A DNA stretch of 64,000 bases from Kitasatospora phosalacinea (GTDB lineage: Bacteria; Actinomycetota; Actinomycetes; Streptomycetales; Streptomycetaceae), in assembly GCF_000716545.1 (NCBI RefSeq), contig NZ_JNWZ01000086.1:1-64000 (forward strand). The letters run 5' to 3'. Under the pieces are notes generated by a model. The model did no database searches. It was not told the DNA's origin and was given only the letters and a program-made list of their open reading frames with translations. The position numbers and the translations under genes were made by a program. Of this stretch, positions 7,005-16,105 are shown one piece after another; the stretch's first letter is position 1; every line of letters starts with the position of its first letter.

Positions 7005-9463
7005 TGCTGGGACTCGCCCTCGCCACCCTCCGGCACCGCAGGGCCGGGTTCGCCGGCGCCTTCGTCGCCCTGTTCTGCGCCGCGGCCCTGGTCTGCGGCT
7101 GCGGGACGCTGCTGGTCACCGGCCTGCTCGGCAGCGTCCGGCCGGAGCGCTACGCGGCCGCGCCGGTCGTCGTCTCCGGCGACCAGGAGGTGCACGCCGT
7201 CGTGGACAAGGGGAAGGGGAAGACCAAGGAGAAGGCCAAGCCGATCGCGGACCGCGCCTGGGTGCCGGCCGCCCTCGCCGACCGGGTCGCGGCCCTGCCG
7301 TCGGTGCGGGCCGTCGCCACCGAGGTGACCTTCCCGGCGCTGCTGCCCGGCGGGCCGGACGGCGGTTCGTGGGGCCACGGCTGGGAGTCCGCGCCGCTGG
7401 CCGGTCTCGCCCTGGCCGCCGGCCGCGCGCCCGCCGCCGACGACGAGGTGGTCCTCGACGCGGCCACCGCCGCCCGGACGCACCTGTCGCCCGGCTCCGC
7501 CACGACCGTCCGGACGCCCTCGGGGACGCTGGACGTGCGGGTGGTCGGGGTCACCGCGCAGGGCTTCGACAGCCAGGCCGCGGTCTTCTTCGGCACCGGC
7601 CGGGCCCGCGCGCTCGCCGGCCACGACGGCCTGGTCAGCGCGATCGGGGTCTTCCCGTCCGCGCCGTCGGCCGCCGACGACGTCCGGGCGCTGCTGGCCG
7701 GCACCCCGGGCGCGGTGGTCCGCACCGGCGACGACCGCGGCGGGGCGGAGTTCCCGGACGCCGCCGGGGCCGGGGTGCGCCTGGTCAGCATGGGCGCCGT
7801 CCTGGGCGGCACCTCGCTGCTGGTCGCCCTGTTGATCGTGGTCGGCACCTTCGGCCTGTCGGTCCAGCAGCGGCAGCGGGAGATCGCGGTGCTGCGGGCG
7901 GTCGCCGCGACCGGGCGGCAGGTCCGGAAGATGATCGGCGGCGAGGCGCTGGTGCTCGGCCTGTCCGCCGGGATCCCGGGCGCCGCGGCCGGTCTGCCGC
8001 TGGGCGGCTGGCTGCACGACCGGTTCGTCGCGCTGGACGTCGTCCCGGCGAACCTGCCCGTGGTGCTCTCGCCCTTCCCGGCGCTGGCCGCCGCGGCCGC
8101 CACGCTGCTGGCCGGCTGGGCCGCGGCCCGGATCTCGGCCCGGCGCGCGACTGCGGTCAGGCCGGTCGAAGCGCTCGGCGAGGCGGAGGTGAAGCCGCCG
8201 CGCCTGGCCGCGGTCCGGGTCGTCTCCGGGGCGCTGGCCGCCGCCGGCGCGGTCGTGCTGACCGTCCTGCTGACCGCCCTGCACTCCGACCAGGCCTCGA
8301 CGCCGGTCTGCTTCCTCGCCGTCCTGCTGTGGTGCACCGCGCTCTCCCTGCTCGGCCCGCTGGTGGCCAGGGCCGGGACGGCCCTCCTGGGCCTGCCGCT
8401 GCGGGCCTCCCGGATCGGCGGCTGGCTCGCCGTCCAGCACCTGCGGGCCGGGGCGCACCGGCTGGCGTCGGTGGTAGTGCCGCTGACCCTGCTGATCGCG
8501 ATGGCCTGCACCATCCTGTTCACCCAGACCACCACCGAGCACGCGGCCGCCGCCCAGCGCGGGCGCGGCACCACCGCCGACTTCGTGGTCGGCCCGCACG
8601 CCCCGGCCTCCGCCGCCACGGCGCTCGCCGCGGTGCCGGGCGTCGAGACGGTGACCCGGGTCCTGCACAGCGAGGTCCGGGACGGCCTCACCAAGCGCAG
8701 CGTGCAGGCCGTCACGCCCGAGCGGTTGTCCGACACCCTGGACCTCGGCGTCACCGCCGGCGACCTCGGCCGGCTGGCGGACGACACGGCGGCGGCCGCG
8801 GACGGGCTGGGCTACCGGCTCGGCCAGCGGGTCCGGCTGACCCTCGCCGACGGCACCCCGGCGGAGGTGACGGTGGTCGCGCTCTACGGCCGCGGCCTCG
8901 GCTTCGGCGACCTCACCCTCGCGCACCGCCTGGTGGCCGCCCACGTCGACGTGCCGCTGGACGACGAACTGCTGGTCCGCGGCGACGGCCTGACCCGGCA
9001 GTCGCTCACCGCCGCCCTGCGGGGCGATCCCGGGCTCGGGGTGCTCGACCGGATCTCCGCCACCGCCTCCGCGAACCGGACCGGCGCGCAGATCGGCTAC
9101 GTCACCCTCGGGCTGATCATCACCTTCGTGGCCATCGCCGTCCTGAACACCCTCGCCATGGCCGTCGCCGACCGCCGCCCCGAGTTCACCGCGCTGGCCC
9201 TGGCCGGCGCCACCCGCCGCCAGCTCCGCCGGATGCTCGGCTGGGAGACCGCGGTCTGCGTCGCCCTCGCCACCGCGCTCGGCCTGGCCGTCGCCCTCGC
9301 GGTGCTCACCACGTACGCCGAGGGCATCACCCGGGGCACCGCCGGGGTGGCCGCCCCCGTCGCCGAACTCGCCCTGGTCCTCCTGGGTGCGGCCTCGCTC
9401 GCCGCCCTCGGCACCTGGCTCCCCGCCCGCGTCGCCCTGCGGGGGACCCACCGGCAGGCCTGA
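7001..9463 (+). CDS. FtsX-like ABC transporter permease
   Basis: About 820 aa with the MacB/FtsX organisation seen in actinomycetes: one TM helix, a large extracellular segment, three TM helices with a conserved QQRQREIAVLRAVAATGRQV coupling region (about 285-310), then a second similar half ending in another helix bundle with TLAMAVADRRPEFTALALAG. ATG 7001 overlaps the ATPase stop (ATGA) with GGGAG 10 nt upstream; a GTG at 6992 is the alternative start. Functions with the preceding ATPase as an exporter. Confidence 0.9.
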   Translation: MMLGLALATLRHRRAGFAGAFVALFCAAALVCGCGTLLVTGLLGSVRPERYAAAPVVVSGDQEVHAVVDKGKGKTKEKAKPIADRAWVPAALADRVAALPSVRAVATEVTFPALLPGGPDGGSWGHGWESAPLAGLALAAGRAPAADDEVVLDAATAARTHLSPGSATTVRTPSGTLDVRVVGVTAQGFDSQAAVFFGTGRARALAGHDGLVSAIGVFPSAPSAADDVRALLAGTPGAVVRTGDDRGGAEFPDAAGAGVRLVSMGAVLGGTSLLVALLIVVGTFGLSVQQRQREIAVLRAVAATGRQVRKMIGGEALVLGLSAGIPGAAAGLPLGGWLHDRFVALDVVPANLPVVLSPFPALAAAAATLLAGWAAARISARRATAVRPVEALGEAEVKPPRLAAVRVVSGALAAAGAVVLTVLLTALHSDQASTPVCFLAVLLWCTALSLLGPLVARAGTALLGLPLRASRIGGWLAVQHLRAGAHRLASVVVPLTLLIAMACTILFTQTTTEHAAAAQRGRGTTADFVVGPHAPASAATALAAVPGVETVTRVLHSEVRDGLTKRSVQAVTPERLSDTLDLGVTAGDLGRLADDTAAAADGLGYRLGQRVRLTLADGTPAEVTVVALYGRGLGFGDLTLAHRLVAAHVDVPLDDELLVRGDGLTRQSLTAALRGDPGLGVLDRISATASANRTGAQIGYVTLGLIITFVAIAVLNTLAMAVADRRPEFTALALAGATRRQLRRMLGWETAVCVALATALGLAVALAVLTTYAEGITRGTAGVAAPVAELALVLLGAASLAALGTWLPARVALRGTHRQA

Positions 9464-9740
9464 CGGCGCCCGGGCGGCGCGCTTCCGGGGAACGGCTGGC
9501 CGGGTGGCTGCACGGCGGGCACGGGGGGTGCGGACGCAGCGGGTGCGCGCACGGCACGGCGGACGGTCCGGCGGGCGGCCCCGGTACGACGGGCGGTCCG
9601 GCGGGCGCGACAAGGACCCGCGCGTCCTCGCCTGGTGCCGTCAGCGGGACGGCGCGCGGGTGTCCGCCCTCTCCCGTGGCCGCGGCGTCATCGCGGTGCG
9701 GCCCGGTCAGGGCGGTGGAACGGTGCCCGTGGCGGGTGGA

Positions 9741-9962
9741 TCAGAGGTTGAACATCCCGCGGTAGGGCTCGGCGATGCGCTCCTGTCGTGAACCGAAGTC
9801 GACCAGGACCGCGGTGTCGCCCTCGACGCCGATGACCCGGCCGAGGCCGTAGGCGTCGTGGGTGACGCGGTCGCCGACGGCGAAGTGCTTCGGCGGCGCT
9901 TCGACCCTGGCTTTGAAGGGGCTGGTGGGCAGGTGCCGGCGGACTGCTTCAGATTTCTTCAT
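9741..9962 (-). CDS. small KOW/CarD-like protein
   Basis: A 73-aa protein with the core HFAVGDRVTHDAYGLGRVIG followed by VEGDTAVLVDFGSRQERIAE, a compact beta-barrel motif related to the RNAP-interaction fold of CarD and the C-terminal tudor-like domain of UvrD/PcrA helicases. The short, basic N-terminus has no signal peptide. A role in transcription or RNA polymerase binding is plausible but not shown. It is divergent from the cold-shock operon. The ATG start sits at the point where family similarity begins. Confidence 0.8.
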   Translation of the reverse strand: MKKSEAVRRHLPTSPFKARVEAPPKHFAVGDRVTHDAYGLGRVIGVEGDTAVLVDFGSRQERIAEPYRGMFNL

Positions 9963-10226
9963 CCAACCCAGTATGCGCCCCCGGGGGCGGGATCGTCCCT
10001 CCCCCGGGCACCGGAATTCTGCGGAGTCCGAAATGCCGGATGTGTCGAGCGACACCCCCGGGGGCACCTCCCGGACACCCCCGCCGGGGGTCCGCCGCCC
10101 CGGCGGGCGCTCCGTGCCGGACCAACCGGCCTCCGGCCGGGGCGAGTTGGCCGCCGCGCCGGGAGCGCCCCGGCCCCGGCGAAAAATCGGACCGGAGATT
10201 TCCTCCCGTTCGCCCCCCGGGGCTGC

Positions 10227-10410
10227 TACAGTCGAAGGAGTTGCAGTAGTGGTCCCCATGAACTTTGTGTGCGCCTGCTCGTACATTGCAGGCGCATTTT
10301 TGTTTTCCGGCATGTTTTTGCAGCATGTTTTCCGGGCGGGCGCTCATCGCGGTGACTCGGCACCCGCAATCGTGCGGGCGCCGGAAAGTCCCTAGAAGGA
10401 GATTTCTTAC
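10227..10410 (+). promoter_or_regulatory. promoter and attenuator-like leader of the cold-shock operon
   Basis: A -10 box TACAGT (10227-10232), 17 bp after TCCCGT, predicts a leader of about 170 nt. It holds an intrinsic-terminator structure: GCGCCTGC (10271-10278) pairs with GCAGGCGC (10288-10295) and is followed directly by ATTTTTGTTTT. Such U-tracts are rare in this genome type. A strong RBS AAGGAG follows at 10395-10400. The arrangement suggests conditional termination or a temperature-responsive leader ahead of csp. The 448-bp gap between 9962 and 10411 holds no other gene. Confidence 0.6.
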
Positions 10411-10608
10411 ATGGCTAATGGCACCGTGAAGTGGTTCAACGCGGAAAAGGGCTTCGGCTTCATCGAGCAGGAGGGTGGCGGTCCTGACGTGTTCGCCCAC
10501 TACTCGAACATCAACGCCAACGGCTTCCGCGAGCTGCTCGAGGGCCAGAAGGTCGAGTTCGACGTCACGCAGGGCCAGAAGGGCCCGCAGGGAGGGCCTC
10601 CCGCATGA
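10411..10608 (+). CDS. csp: cold-shock protein (CspA family)
   Basis: A 65-aa single cold-shock domain that binds single-stranded nucleic acid. RNP1 is KGFGFI and RNP2 is VFAHY, with the usual start [14 protein letters not shown]. The ending [10 protein letters not shown] is shorter than and different from the common QAENI-type tail, because the last codons overlap the ATG of the DEAD-box helicase gene. It follows a long leader with a terminator-like hairpin. Probably an RNA chaperone acting with the helicase. Confidence 0.95.
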   Translation: MANGTVKWFNAEKGFGFIEQEGGGPDVFAHYSNINANGFRELLEGQKVEFDVTQGQKGPQGGPPA

Positions 10609-12032
10609 ATCGCTCCGACCGTCTGCCGCGCCAGGGCACCCGCTCCCGGTCCGGACCGACGGGCGGCGCCGGGCGGGAGTTCGCCGTGCCGGTGGCCTCC
10701 GTGCCGGCCCTGCCGCCCGTCGAGTCCTTCGACGGGCTGGGCCTGCCGGAGGCGCTGCTGCCGGTGCTGGCCCGCCGGGGCATCACCGTTCCCTCCCCGA
10801 TCCAGGCCGCGACGCTGCCGAACTCGCTGGCCGGCCGCGACGTGCTGGGGCGGGGCCGCACCGGCTCCGGCAAGACGCTCGCGTTCGGCCTCGCCGTGCT
10901 GGCCCGCACCGCGGGGCGGCAGGCCGAGCCGCGGTGCCCGCTCGCGCTGGTCCTGGTCCCGACCCGCGAGCTCGCGCAGCAGGTCTCCGAGGCCCTCACC
11001 CCGTACGCCCAGGCCGCGCGCCTGCGGATGGCCACCGTGGTCGGCGGGGTGCCGGTGCGCCGGCAGGCGCAGGTGCTGAACCGCGGCGCGGAGATCCTGG
11101 TGGCCACGCCGGGCCGGCTGGGGGACCTGATCGAGCGCAGGCTCTGCCGGCTGGACGCGGTCGACGTCACCGTCCTCGACGAGGCCGACCAGATGGCCGA
11201 CATGGGCTTCCTGCCGGCGGTCACCGAGTTCCTGGAGCAGGTCGCCGAGGGCGGGCAGACGCTGCTGTTCTCCGCGACCCTGGACCGCAACGTCGACCGC
11301 CTGGTGCGGCGCTTCCTGAAGGACCCGGTCACCCACGCGGTGGATCCGTCCGCGGGGGCGGTCAGCACCATGGAGCACCACGTGCTGCACGTGCGGCACG
11401 CCGACAAGAGCGCCACGATCGCCCACATCGCCGCCCGGGACGGCCGGGTGATCATGTTCACCGACACCAAGCACGGCGCGGACCGCCTGGTCGAGACGCT
11501 GCTCGCGCGCGGCGTGAAGGCCGCGGCCCTGCACGGTGGCAAGTCCCAGCCGCAGCGCACCCGCACGCTGGAGCAGTTCCGCGCCGGCCAGGTGGCCGCG
11601 CTCGTCGCGACCGACGTGGCCGCCCGGGGCATCCACGTGGACGGCCTCGACCTGGTCGTCAACCTGGACCCGCCCGTCGACCACAAGGACTACCTGCACC
11701 GCGGCGGCCGCACCGCCCGGGCGGGCGAGTCCGGCACCGTCGTCACCCTGGTCCTGCCCGACCAGCGGCGCGGGGCGGCCCGGATGATGGCCACGGCCGG
11801 CATCACCCCCGTCACCACCGCGGTCCGGGCCGGCGACGAGGAGCTCACCCGGATCACCGGCGCCCGCGTCCCCACCGGCATCCCCGTCACGATCCCCGAC
11901 CCGGTCGTCGAGCGGCCCCGCCACAACCGGACGACCGGCCGGAGCCGCTACGGCCGCCCCGCCTCCGCCGCCCGCACCCGGCCGACCGGCGGCGGCTCGG
12001 GCGGCACCGCGTCCCGGTCGCACGGCGGGTAG
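10605..12032 (+). CDS. DEAD-box RNA helicase
   Basis: A 475-aa ATP-dependent RNA helicase. Q motif [10 protein letters not shown], motif I GRTGSGKT, Ia PTRELA, Ib TPGRLGD, II DEAD (in [12 protein letters not shown]), [23 protein letters not shown] and [28 protein letters not shown]. The N-terminal 50 and C-terminal 90 residues are basic and low-complexity, as in cold-shock helicases. It overlaps csp by 4 bp (ATGA), so translation of the two is coupled and both should respond to the csp leader. Likely unwinds structured mRNA or rRNA at low temperature. Confidence 0.95.
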   Translation: MNRSDRLPRQGTRSRSGPTGGAGREFAVPVASVPALPPVESFDGLGLPEALLPVLARRGITVPSPIQAATLPNSLAGRDVLGRGRTGSGKTLAFGLAVLARTAGRQAEPRCPLALVLVPTRELAQQVSEALTPYAQAARLRMATVVGGVPVRRQAQVLNRGAEILVATPGRLGDLIERRLCRLDAVDVTVLDEADQMADMGFLPAVTEFLEQVAEGGQTLLFSATLDRNVDRLVRRFLKDPVTHAVDPSAGAVSTMEHHVLHVRHADKSATIAHIAARDGRVIMFTDTKHGADRLVETLLARGVKAAALHGGKSQPQRTRTLEQFRAGQVAALVATDVAARGIHVDGLDLVVNLDPPVDHKDYLHRGGRTARAGESGTVVTLVLPDQRRGAARMMATAGITPVTTAVRAGDEELTRITGARVPTGIPVTIPDPVVERPRHNRTTGRSRYGRPASAARTRPTGGGSGGTASRSHGG

Positions 12033-12084
12033 CCGCGCGCGGCCGTGACCGTCACCTGATCGCGGGAACGCCCGTTGTAGGGGT

Positions 12085-13230
12085 GTGAACTTCTTCGCCG
12101 AGCCCCGGGAACCGATGGACGCGCCGCTCGCCCGAACGGGGTGGCGGATCCGGACGACACTGCTGCACCGGTCGGACGTCGGGCAGTGGGACGCCCGGGT
12201 CACGGCCGGGCAGCTGGCCGGGCTCGGGGAGGGCGCGGACGCGGCGGCGCGGCTGGAGGCCAGGCGGGAGTACCTGGCCGGGTCGGCGCAGAACCGGGAG
12301 CTGGAACGCGCGCTGCGGGAGCGGCCGGAGGCGTTCGGCGTGGTGGGGCGGGTGGTGCTGGGAGCCGACGAGGTGCGGTGGGTGCCGGACGGGGCGCGCA
12401 GCAGCGGGACGCTCGACCTGCTCGCGCCGGAGTGCGTCGACGGGTACCAGCGGATCGCCCTGATCACCCGGCTCGCCGCCGAACTGCCCCCGGAGCACCT
12501 GGACCTGGCCGTGCTGGACGTCCGGGTGGTGACCGGGGCGGCCCGCGACCTGGCGCGCGCCGAGCACGACCGGGCGCACCTGTACGACAACCCGGCGCAG
12601 CCGCAGGACCTGCTGGTCCGGGAGCCGGTGATGCGCCGGCTGGTCGAGGAGTTCGACCGCGACCGGCGGTACTTCGGGTTCCGGCGCGGGGAGCGGCGCG
12701 GCCCGCACCGGGACGGCTACTACGTCTGCCAGGCGACGACGGCGCTGGCACTGTTCGCGCCGGGCTCCCGGCCCGACCTCGCCCACCGCACGCTGGGGGA
12801 CGCGGGCCGGCAGGAGATCTGGCGGGACCCGGCCGGCCCCGACTTCCGGGCGCTGTTCGACGAGCGGACCCGGGCCACCGGCATCCACATCGCCGTCACG
12901 TTCCACCGCGCGATCGTGGACGTGCTGGCGGAACTGCTCCGGGAGTCCCCCGCCCACCACCGGCACCTGCTGGAGGACGCGCCCGACCTGCTGGTCTGGG
13001 CGGTGGCCCGGCAGCTGCCGGTGGACCGGCTGCACTGCGGGCAGTGGGACCCGGCGGCCCCGCAGTGGGACCGGATCCTCGACGAGGTGCCGGTGCTGAC
13101 CCGGCGGACCGCCGAGCGCTTCGTGCGCGCGTACGAGGAGTTGCGGCCGCACGGCGTGCACCGGAAGGCCGAGGTGCGGGAACTCGCGTACTGGCACCGG
13201 CTGATCGAGCGGGCGGGGTTGGACGGCTAG
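12085..13230 (+). CDS. AIPR/DGQHR-like protein of unknown function
   Basis: A 381-aa soluble protein. Around residues 115-125 it has CVDGYQRIALITRLA, resembling the DG-Q-R motif of AIPR (abortive infection phage resistance) and DGQHR/DndB proteins, followed as in AIPR by a beta segment (LDLAVLDVRVVTG) and an Asn-rich helix (YDNPAQPQDLL). No nuclease motif is apparent. GTG 12085 follows a weak RBS; ATG 12115 is an alternative start. It stands alone between the cold-shock operon and a secreted protein. A defence role is only a suggestion from motif similarity. Confidence 0.7.
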   Translation: MNFFAEPREPMDAPLARTGWRIRTTLLHRSDVGQWDARVTAGQLAGLGEGADAAARLEARREYLAGSAQNRELERALRERPEAFGVVGRVVLGADEVRWVPDGARSSGTLDLLAPECVDGYQRIALITRLAAELPPEHLDLAVLDVRVVTGAARDLARAEHDRAHLYDNPAQPQDLLVREPVMRRLVEEFDRDRRYFGFRRGERRGPHRDGYYVCQATTALALFAPGSRPDLAHRTLGDAGRQEIWRDPAGPDFRALFDERTRATGIHIAVTFHRAIVDVLAELLRESPAHHRHLLEDAPDLLVWAVARQLPVDRLHCGQWDPAAPQWDRILDEVPVLTRRTAERFVRAYEELRPHGVHRKAEVRELAYWHRLIERAGLDG

Positions 13231-13369
13231 CTCGCCGGGTGGGGCGTTCGGAGCGGGACGTTCGGAGCGGGACGTTCGAGACCGGAGTGACGCGAGTGTT
13301 GCGGACATGCCCAGTACGCGCCTAGCGTGAAAGGCCGTTGATCCGTCCCGACGGGGGAGGCACGACCTG

Positions 13370-14590
13370 ATGTTCCGTCAAGTCAGAAGGACCGCAGGGG
13401 CCCTGCTCGCGACCGGGGTGCTGGTCACCGGCGCGCTGGCCGGGGCACCGGCGGCGGGGGCGGCCGCGGCGGCGCCGACGGTGCTGGACGCGTCCGCGTA
13501 CACGCTCAGCGCGGACTACCACCAGTTCGACGCGCTCGACTCGGCCCTGGTCTCGACGCTGGGGACGTCCCCGGTGCACACCGTGATGGCGAACGCGAAC
13601 CACGACCGGCAGGGGATGACCTCGGGCTTCTCGGTCGCCGGGCTGTCCACCGGCTTCCGGTTCGACGACGGGGACGACGGCGACTGCTTCAGCTACCCGC
13701 AGGGCATCACCACCAGCCGGGACGCCGTGGGCACCGCGAACAGCGGCAACTACGACGGGCACCAGCTGGTGCTGGTCAGCTGGTACACCAAGGACGCCTG
13801 CAGCGACGGCGACCACCAGCGCAGCCGGATCACCCTGGTCGACTGGGACGCCACCTACCCCAACAAGTACCGGAAGATCCTGCTGGTCGAGCCGACCGGC
13901 ACCACGGCGGCGCCGAGCTTCAAGGACATCCCGATCCACGCCGGCGGCGTCTCCTGGTACGGCGACCACCTCTACGTCGCCGACACCGCGGTCGGCATGC
14001 GGGTCTTCGACATGCGCAAGATCCTGAACACCGACACCGGCGGCACCGCCGACCAGATCGGCCGCTACGGATCGACCTACTACGCGCACAACTACGCCTA
14101 CGTGCTGCCGCAGGTCGGCACCGTCACGGCGCACGCGGCCTCCGGCCTCAACGAGCTGGCGTGGTCCTCGATCTCGCTGGACCGGGTCAGCAAGTCGATC
14201 GTGATGACGGAGTACACCTGTCCGGAAGGGGCGGCGAACTGCCCCGACTTCCCCAAGCGGGCGCCGCGGGCGGTCCGCTTCCCGTTCGCGTCCGGGGCCA
14301 CCACGTTCGCCTCGACGACCACCGCGAGCCAGGCGCTCCGACTCCCCTGGTACAAGCTCAACGGGGTGGCCTCGCACAACGGCCGGTGGTGGTTCAACTC
14401 CTCGGGGCAGAAGCAGCTCTACTACTGGACGCCCGGCGCCGGCCCGTCCACCTTCGCCTGGGTGGGCGGCGGCGAGAGCATCTCCTACTGGGAGGACGAC
14501 ACCGACCCCGACCTGCTGTGGTCGCTGCAGGAGACCGTGGGCGGCCGCAACGTCTTCGCGGTCACCCAGGCCACCTACGGCGGCGGCTGA
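13370..14590 (+). CDS. secreted protein, probably beta-propeller-like
   Basis: 406 aa with a Sec-type signal peptide: basic MFRQVRRTAG, hydrophobic core, cleavage likely after AGAAAA (about residue 34). The mature part has repeated short Gly/Trp/Asp-rich beta segments (HAGGVSWYGDHLYVADTAVG, ASHNGRWWFNSSGQKQLYYW), suggesting a propeller-like extracellular protein. No catalytic motif is recognised. Monocistronic, with its own promoter region of about 140 bp. Its stop is in the same frame as the LuxR remnant that follows. Confidence 0.8.
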   Translation: MFRQVRRTAGALLATGVLVTGALAGAPAAGAAAAAPTVLDASAYTLSADYHQFDALDSALVSTLGTSPVHTVMANANHDRQGMTSGFSVAGLSTGFRFDDGDDGDCFSYPQGITTSRDAVGTANSGNYDGHQLVLVSWYTKDACSDGDHQRSRITLVDWDATYPNKYRKILLVEPTGTTAAPSFKDIPIHAGGVSWYGDHLYVADTAVGMRVFDMRKILNTDTGGTADQIGRYGSTYYAHNYAYVLPQVGTVTAHAASGLNELAWSSISLDRVSKSIVMTEYTCPEGAANCPDFPKRAPRAVRFPFASGATTFASTTTASQALRLPWYKLNGVASHNGRWWFNSSGQKQLYYWTPGAGPSTFAWVGGGESISYWEDDTDPDLLWSLQETVGGRNVFAVTQATYGGG

Positions 14591-14620
14591 GCCGGCCCGG
14601 CGCCGGGCGGAACCGGCCCG

Positions 14621-14800
14621 CTGGACCGGCTCACCCCGCAGGAGCTCCAGGCGGCCCGGCTGGCCGCGGAGGGCCTCGGCAACGAGGACATCGGCAATCG
14701 CCTGTTCGTCAGTCCCCGCACCGCGGGCTACCACCTCTCCCACCCGTACGCGAAACTCGGGATCACCTCCCGCACCGAACCGGCCCGGATCGCCTTCTGA
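14621..14800 (+). pseudogene. remnant of a LuxR-type regulator (HTH only)
   Basis: An in-frame stretch without a start codon encodes LDRLTPQELQAARLAAEG, then NRLFVSPRTAGYHLSHPYAK, then LGITSRTEPARIAF and TGA. This is the C-terminal HTH of a LuxR/LAL-type regulator; the usual KTVxxHLxxxYxKLGI pattern is slightly decayed. No upstream part of such a gene is present, so it is a degraded leftover between the secreted protein and the phosphoesterase. Confidence 0.75.
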
Positions 14801-14838
14801 CCCGGGCGGGCGCCGGGAGGCCGAACACGGGAGGCGGC

Positions 14839-16098
14839 ATGGCGACGGACAGCAGGTCCACGGAGCGGGTGGGGGTGCCCGGGCAGCGGGCGGCGGACGG
14901 ACGGGCCGCCGAGCCCCCGGCCCGGCGGCGGACGGACCGGCGGAGGGCGGTCCGGCGGCTGGGGATGCTCGTCCTCGCCCTGGTGCTGCTGTGCCTGCCG
15001 CCGTGGTGGACGCTGCTCGCGGCCGGCACCGACTGGCCGCCGCCGGTGGTGGCGGCGGGCACGGCCGTGCTGCTGGCCTGGGCGGTCGGCTTCCCGTTCC
15101 TGATGGCCAGGGGCCACCGTCCGCGTTCGCGCGACGACCGGGCGGCCCGGGTCGCGGACACCAGCCTCGGCGTGGTGTGGGTGCTGTGGACCTGCTCGGT
15201 GCTGGGCGCCCTGGCGGACCTGCTGCTGGCCGCGGCCGGCGTCGGCGGCACCGGCCGGGCCCGGCTGGTCGCGGCGGCGGTCGTGCTGGTGGCGGCCGGG
15301 CTGCTGGCCCGGGGCCACCACGAGGCGATGCGGGTGCCCCGGGTGCGGCGGCTGGACGTGCACCTGCCGCGGCTCGGCGCCGGGCTGGACGGCACCCGGG
15401 TGGTGCTGCTGGCCGACACCCACTACGGGCCGATCGACCGGGCGGCCTGGTCCGCGGGCGTCACCGAGGCGGTCAACGCGCTGGACGCGGACGTGGTGGT
15501 GCACGCGGGCGACATCGCGGACGGCACGCCCGAGCAACGCCGCGCGCAGGCCGCCCCGCTCGGCGCGGTCCGGGCCCGGCTGGCCCGGGTGTACGTGACG
15601 GGCAACCACGAGTACGGCAGCGAGGCCCAGGGCTGGCTGGACCGGATGGCCGAGCTGGGCTGGGAGGCGCTCCACAACCGGCACGTGGTGGTGGAGCGCG
15701 GCGGGGACGCCCTGGTGCTGGCCGGGGTGGACGACGTGACCGCCGAGTCCTCCGGCCTGCCCGGGCACCGGGCCGACCTGGCCGGCGCGCTGGCCGGGGC
15801 GGACCCCGGTCTGCCGGTGCTGCTGGTCGCCCACCAGCCCAAGTACGTCCCGCTGGCGGCGGCCGCCGGGGTCGACCTCCAGCTGTCCGGGCACACCCAC
15901 GGCGGCCAGATCTGGCCGTTCCGGTACCTGGTCCGGATCGACCAGCCGGTGGTGCGCGGCCTGAGCCGGCACGGGGAGCGGACGTGGCTCTACACCAGCG
16001 GGGGCACCGGCTTCTGGGGGCCGCCGTTCCGGGTGTTCGCGCCGAGCGAGATCACCCTGTTGACGCTGCGCGCGGGCGTGGGGGCCGCCGCCGGGTAG
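14839..16098 (+). CDS. membrane-anchored metallophosphoesterase
   Basis: 419 aa. Four hydrophobic helices (about residues 42-165) precede a calcineurin-like phosphoesterase domain with all metal-binding motifs: LLADTHYG, VVHAGDIADG, VTGNHEYG, VAHQPKYV and LSGHTHGGQIWP. This layout matches YkuE/YaeI-like membrane phosphoesterases that act on lipid-linked or extracytoplasmic phosphoesters. The ATG has a GGGAGG about 5 nt upstream. Convergent with the LysR gene, 7 bp apart. Confidence 0.92.
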   Translation: MATDSRSTERVGVPGQRAADGRAAEPPARRRTDRRRAVRRLGMLVLALVLLCLPPWWTLLAAGTDWPPPVVAAGTAVLLAWAVGFPFLMARGHRPRSRDDRAARVADTSLGVVWVLWTCSVLGALADLLLAAAGVGGTGRARLVAAAVVLVAAGLLARGHHEAMRVPRVRRLDVHLPRLGAGLDGTRVVLLADTHYGPIDRAAWSAGVTEAVNALDADVVVHAGDIADGTPEQRRAQAAPLGAVRARLARVYVTGNHEYGSEAQGWLDRMAELGWEALHNRHVVVERGGDALVLAGVDDVTAESSGLPGHRADLAGALAGADPGLPVLLVAHQPKYVPLAAAAGVDLQLSGHTHGGQIWPFRYLVRIDQPVVRGLSRHGERTWLYTSGGTGFWGPPFRVFAPSEITLLTLRAGVGAAAG

Positions 16099-16105
16099 CG
16101 GCGGT

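Noticed and set aside
6890..9613. 907-aa open frame on the minus strand opposite the FtsX-like permease
   Set aside because: Low-complexity Gly/Arg/Asp/Gln composition and no motifs; the plus-strand permease explains the region.
9464..9740. Possible coding region after the exporter permease
   Set aside because: Open frames here are Gly/Arg-rich, with no start/RBS and no family resemblance.
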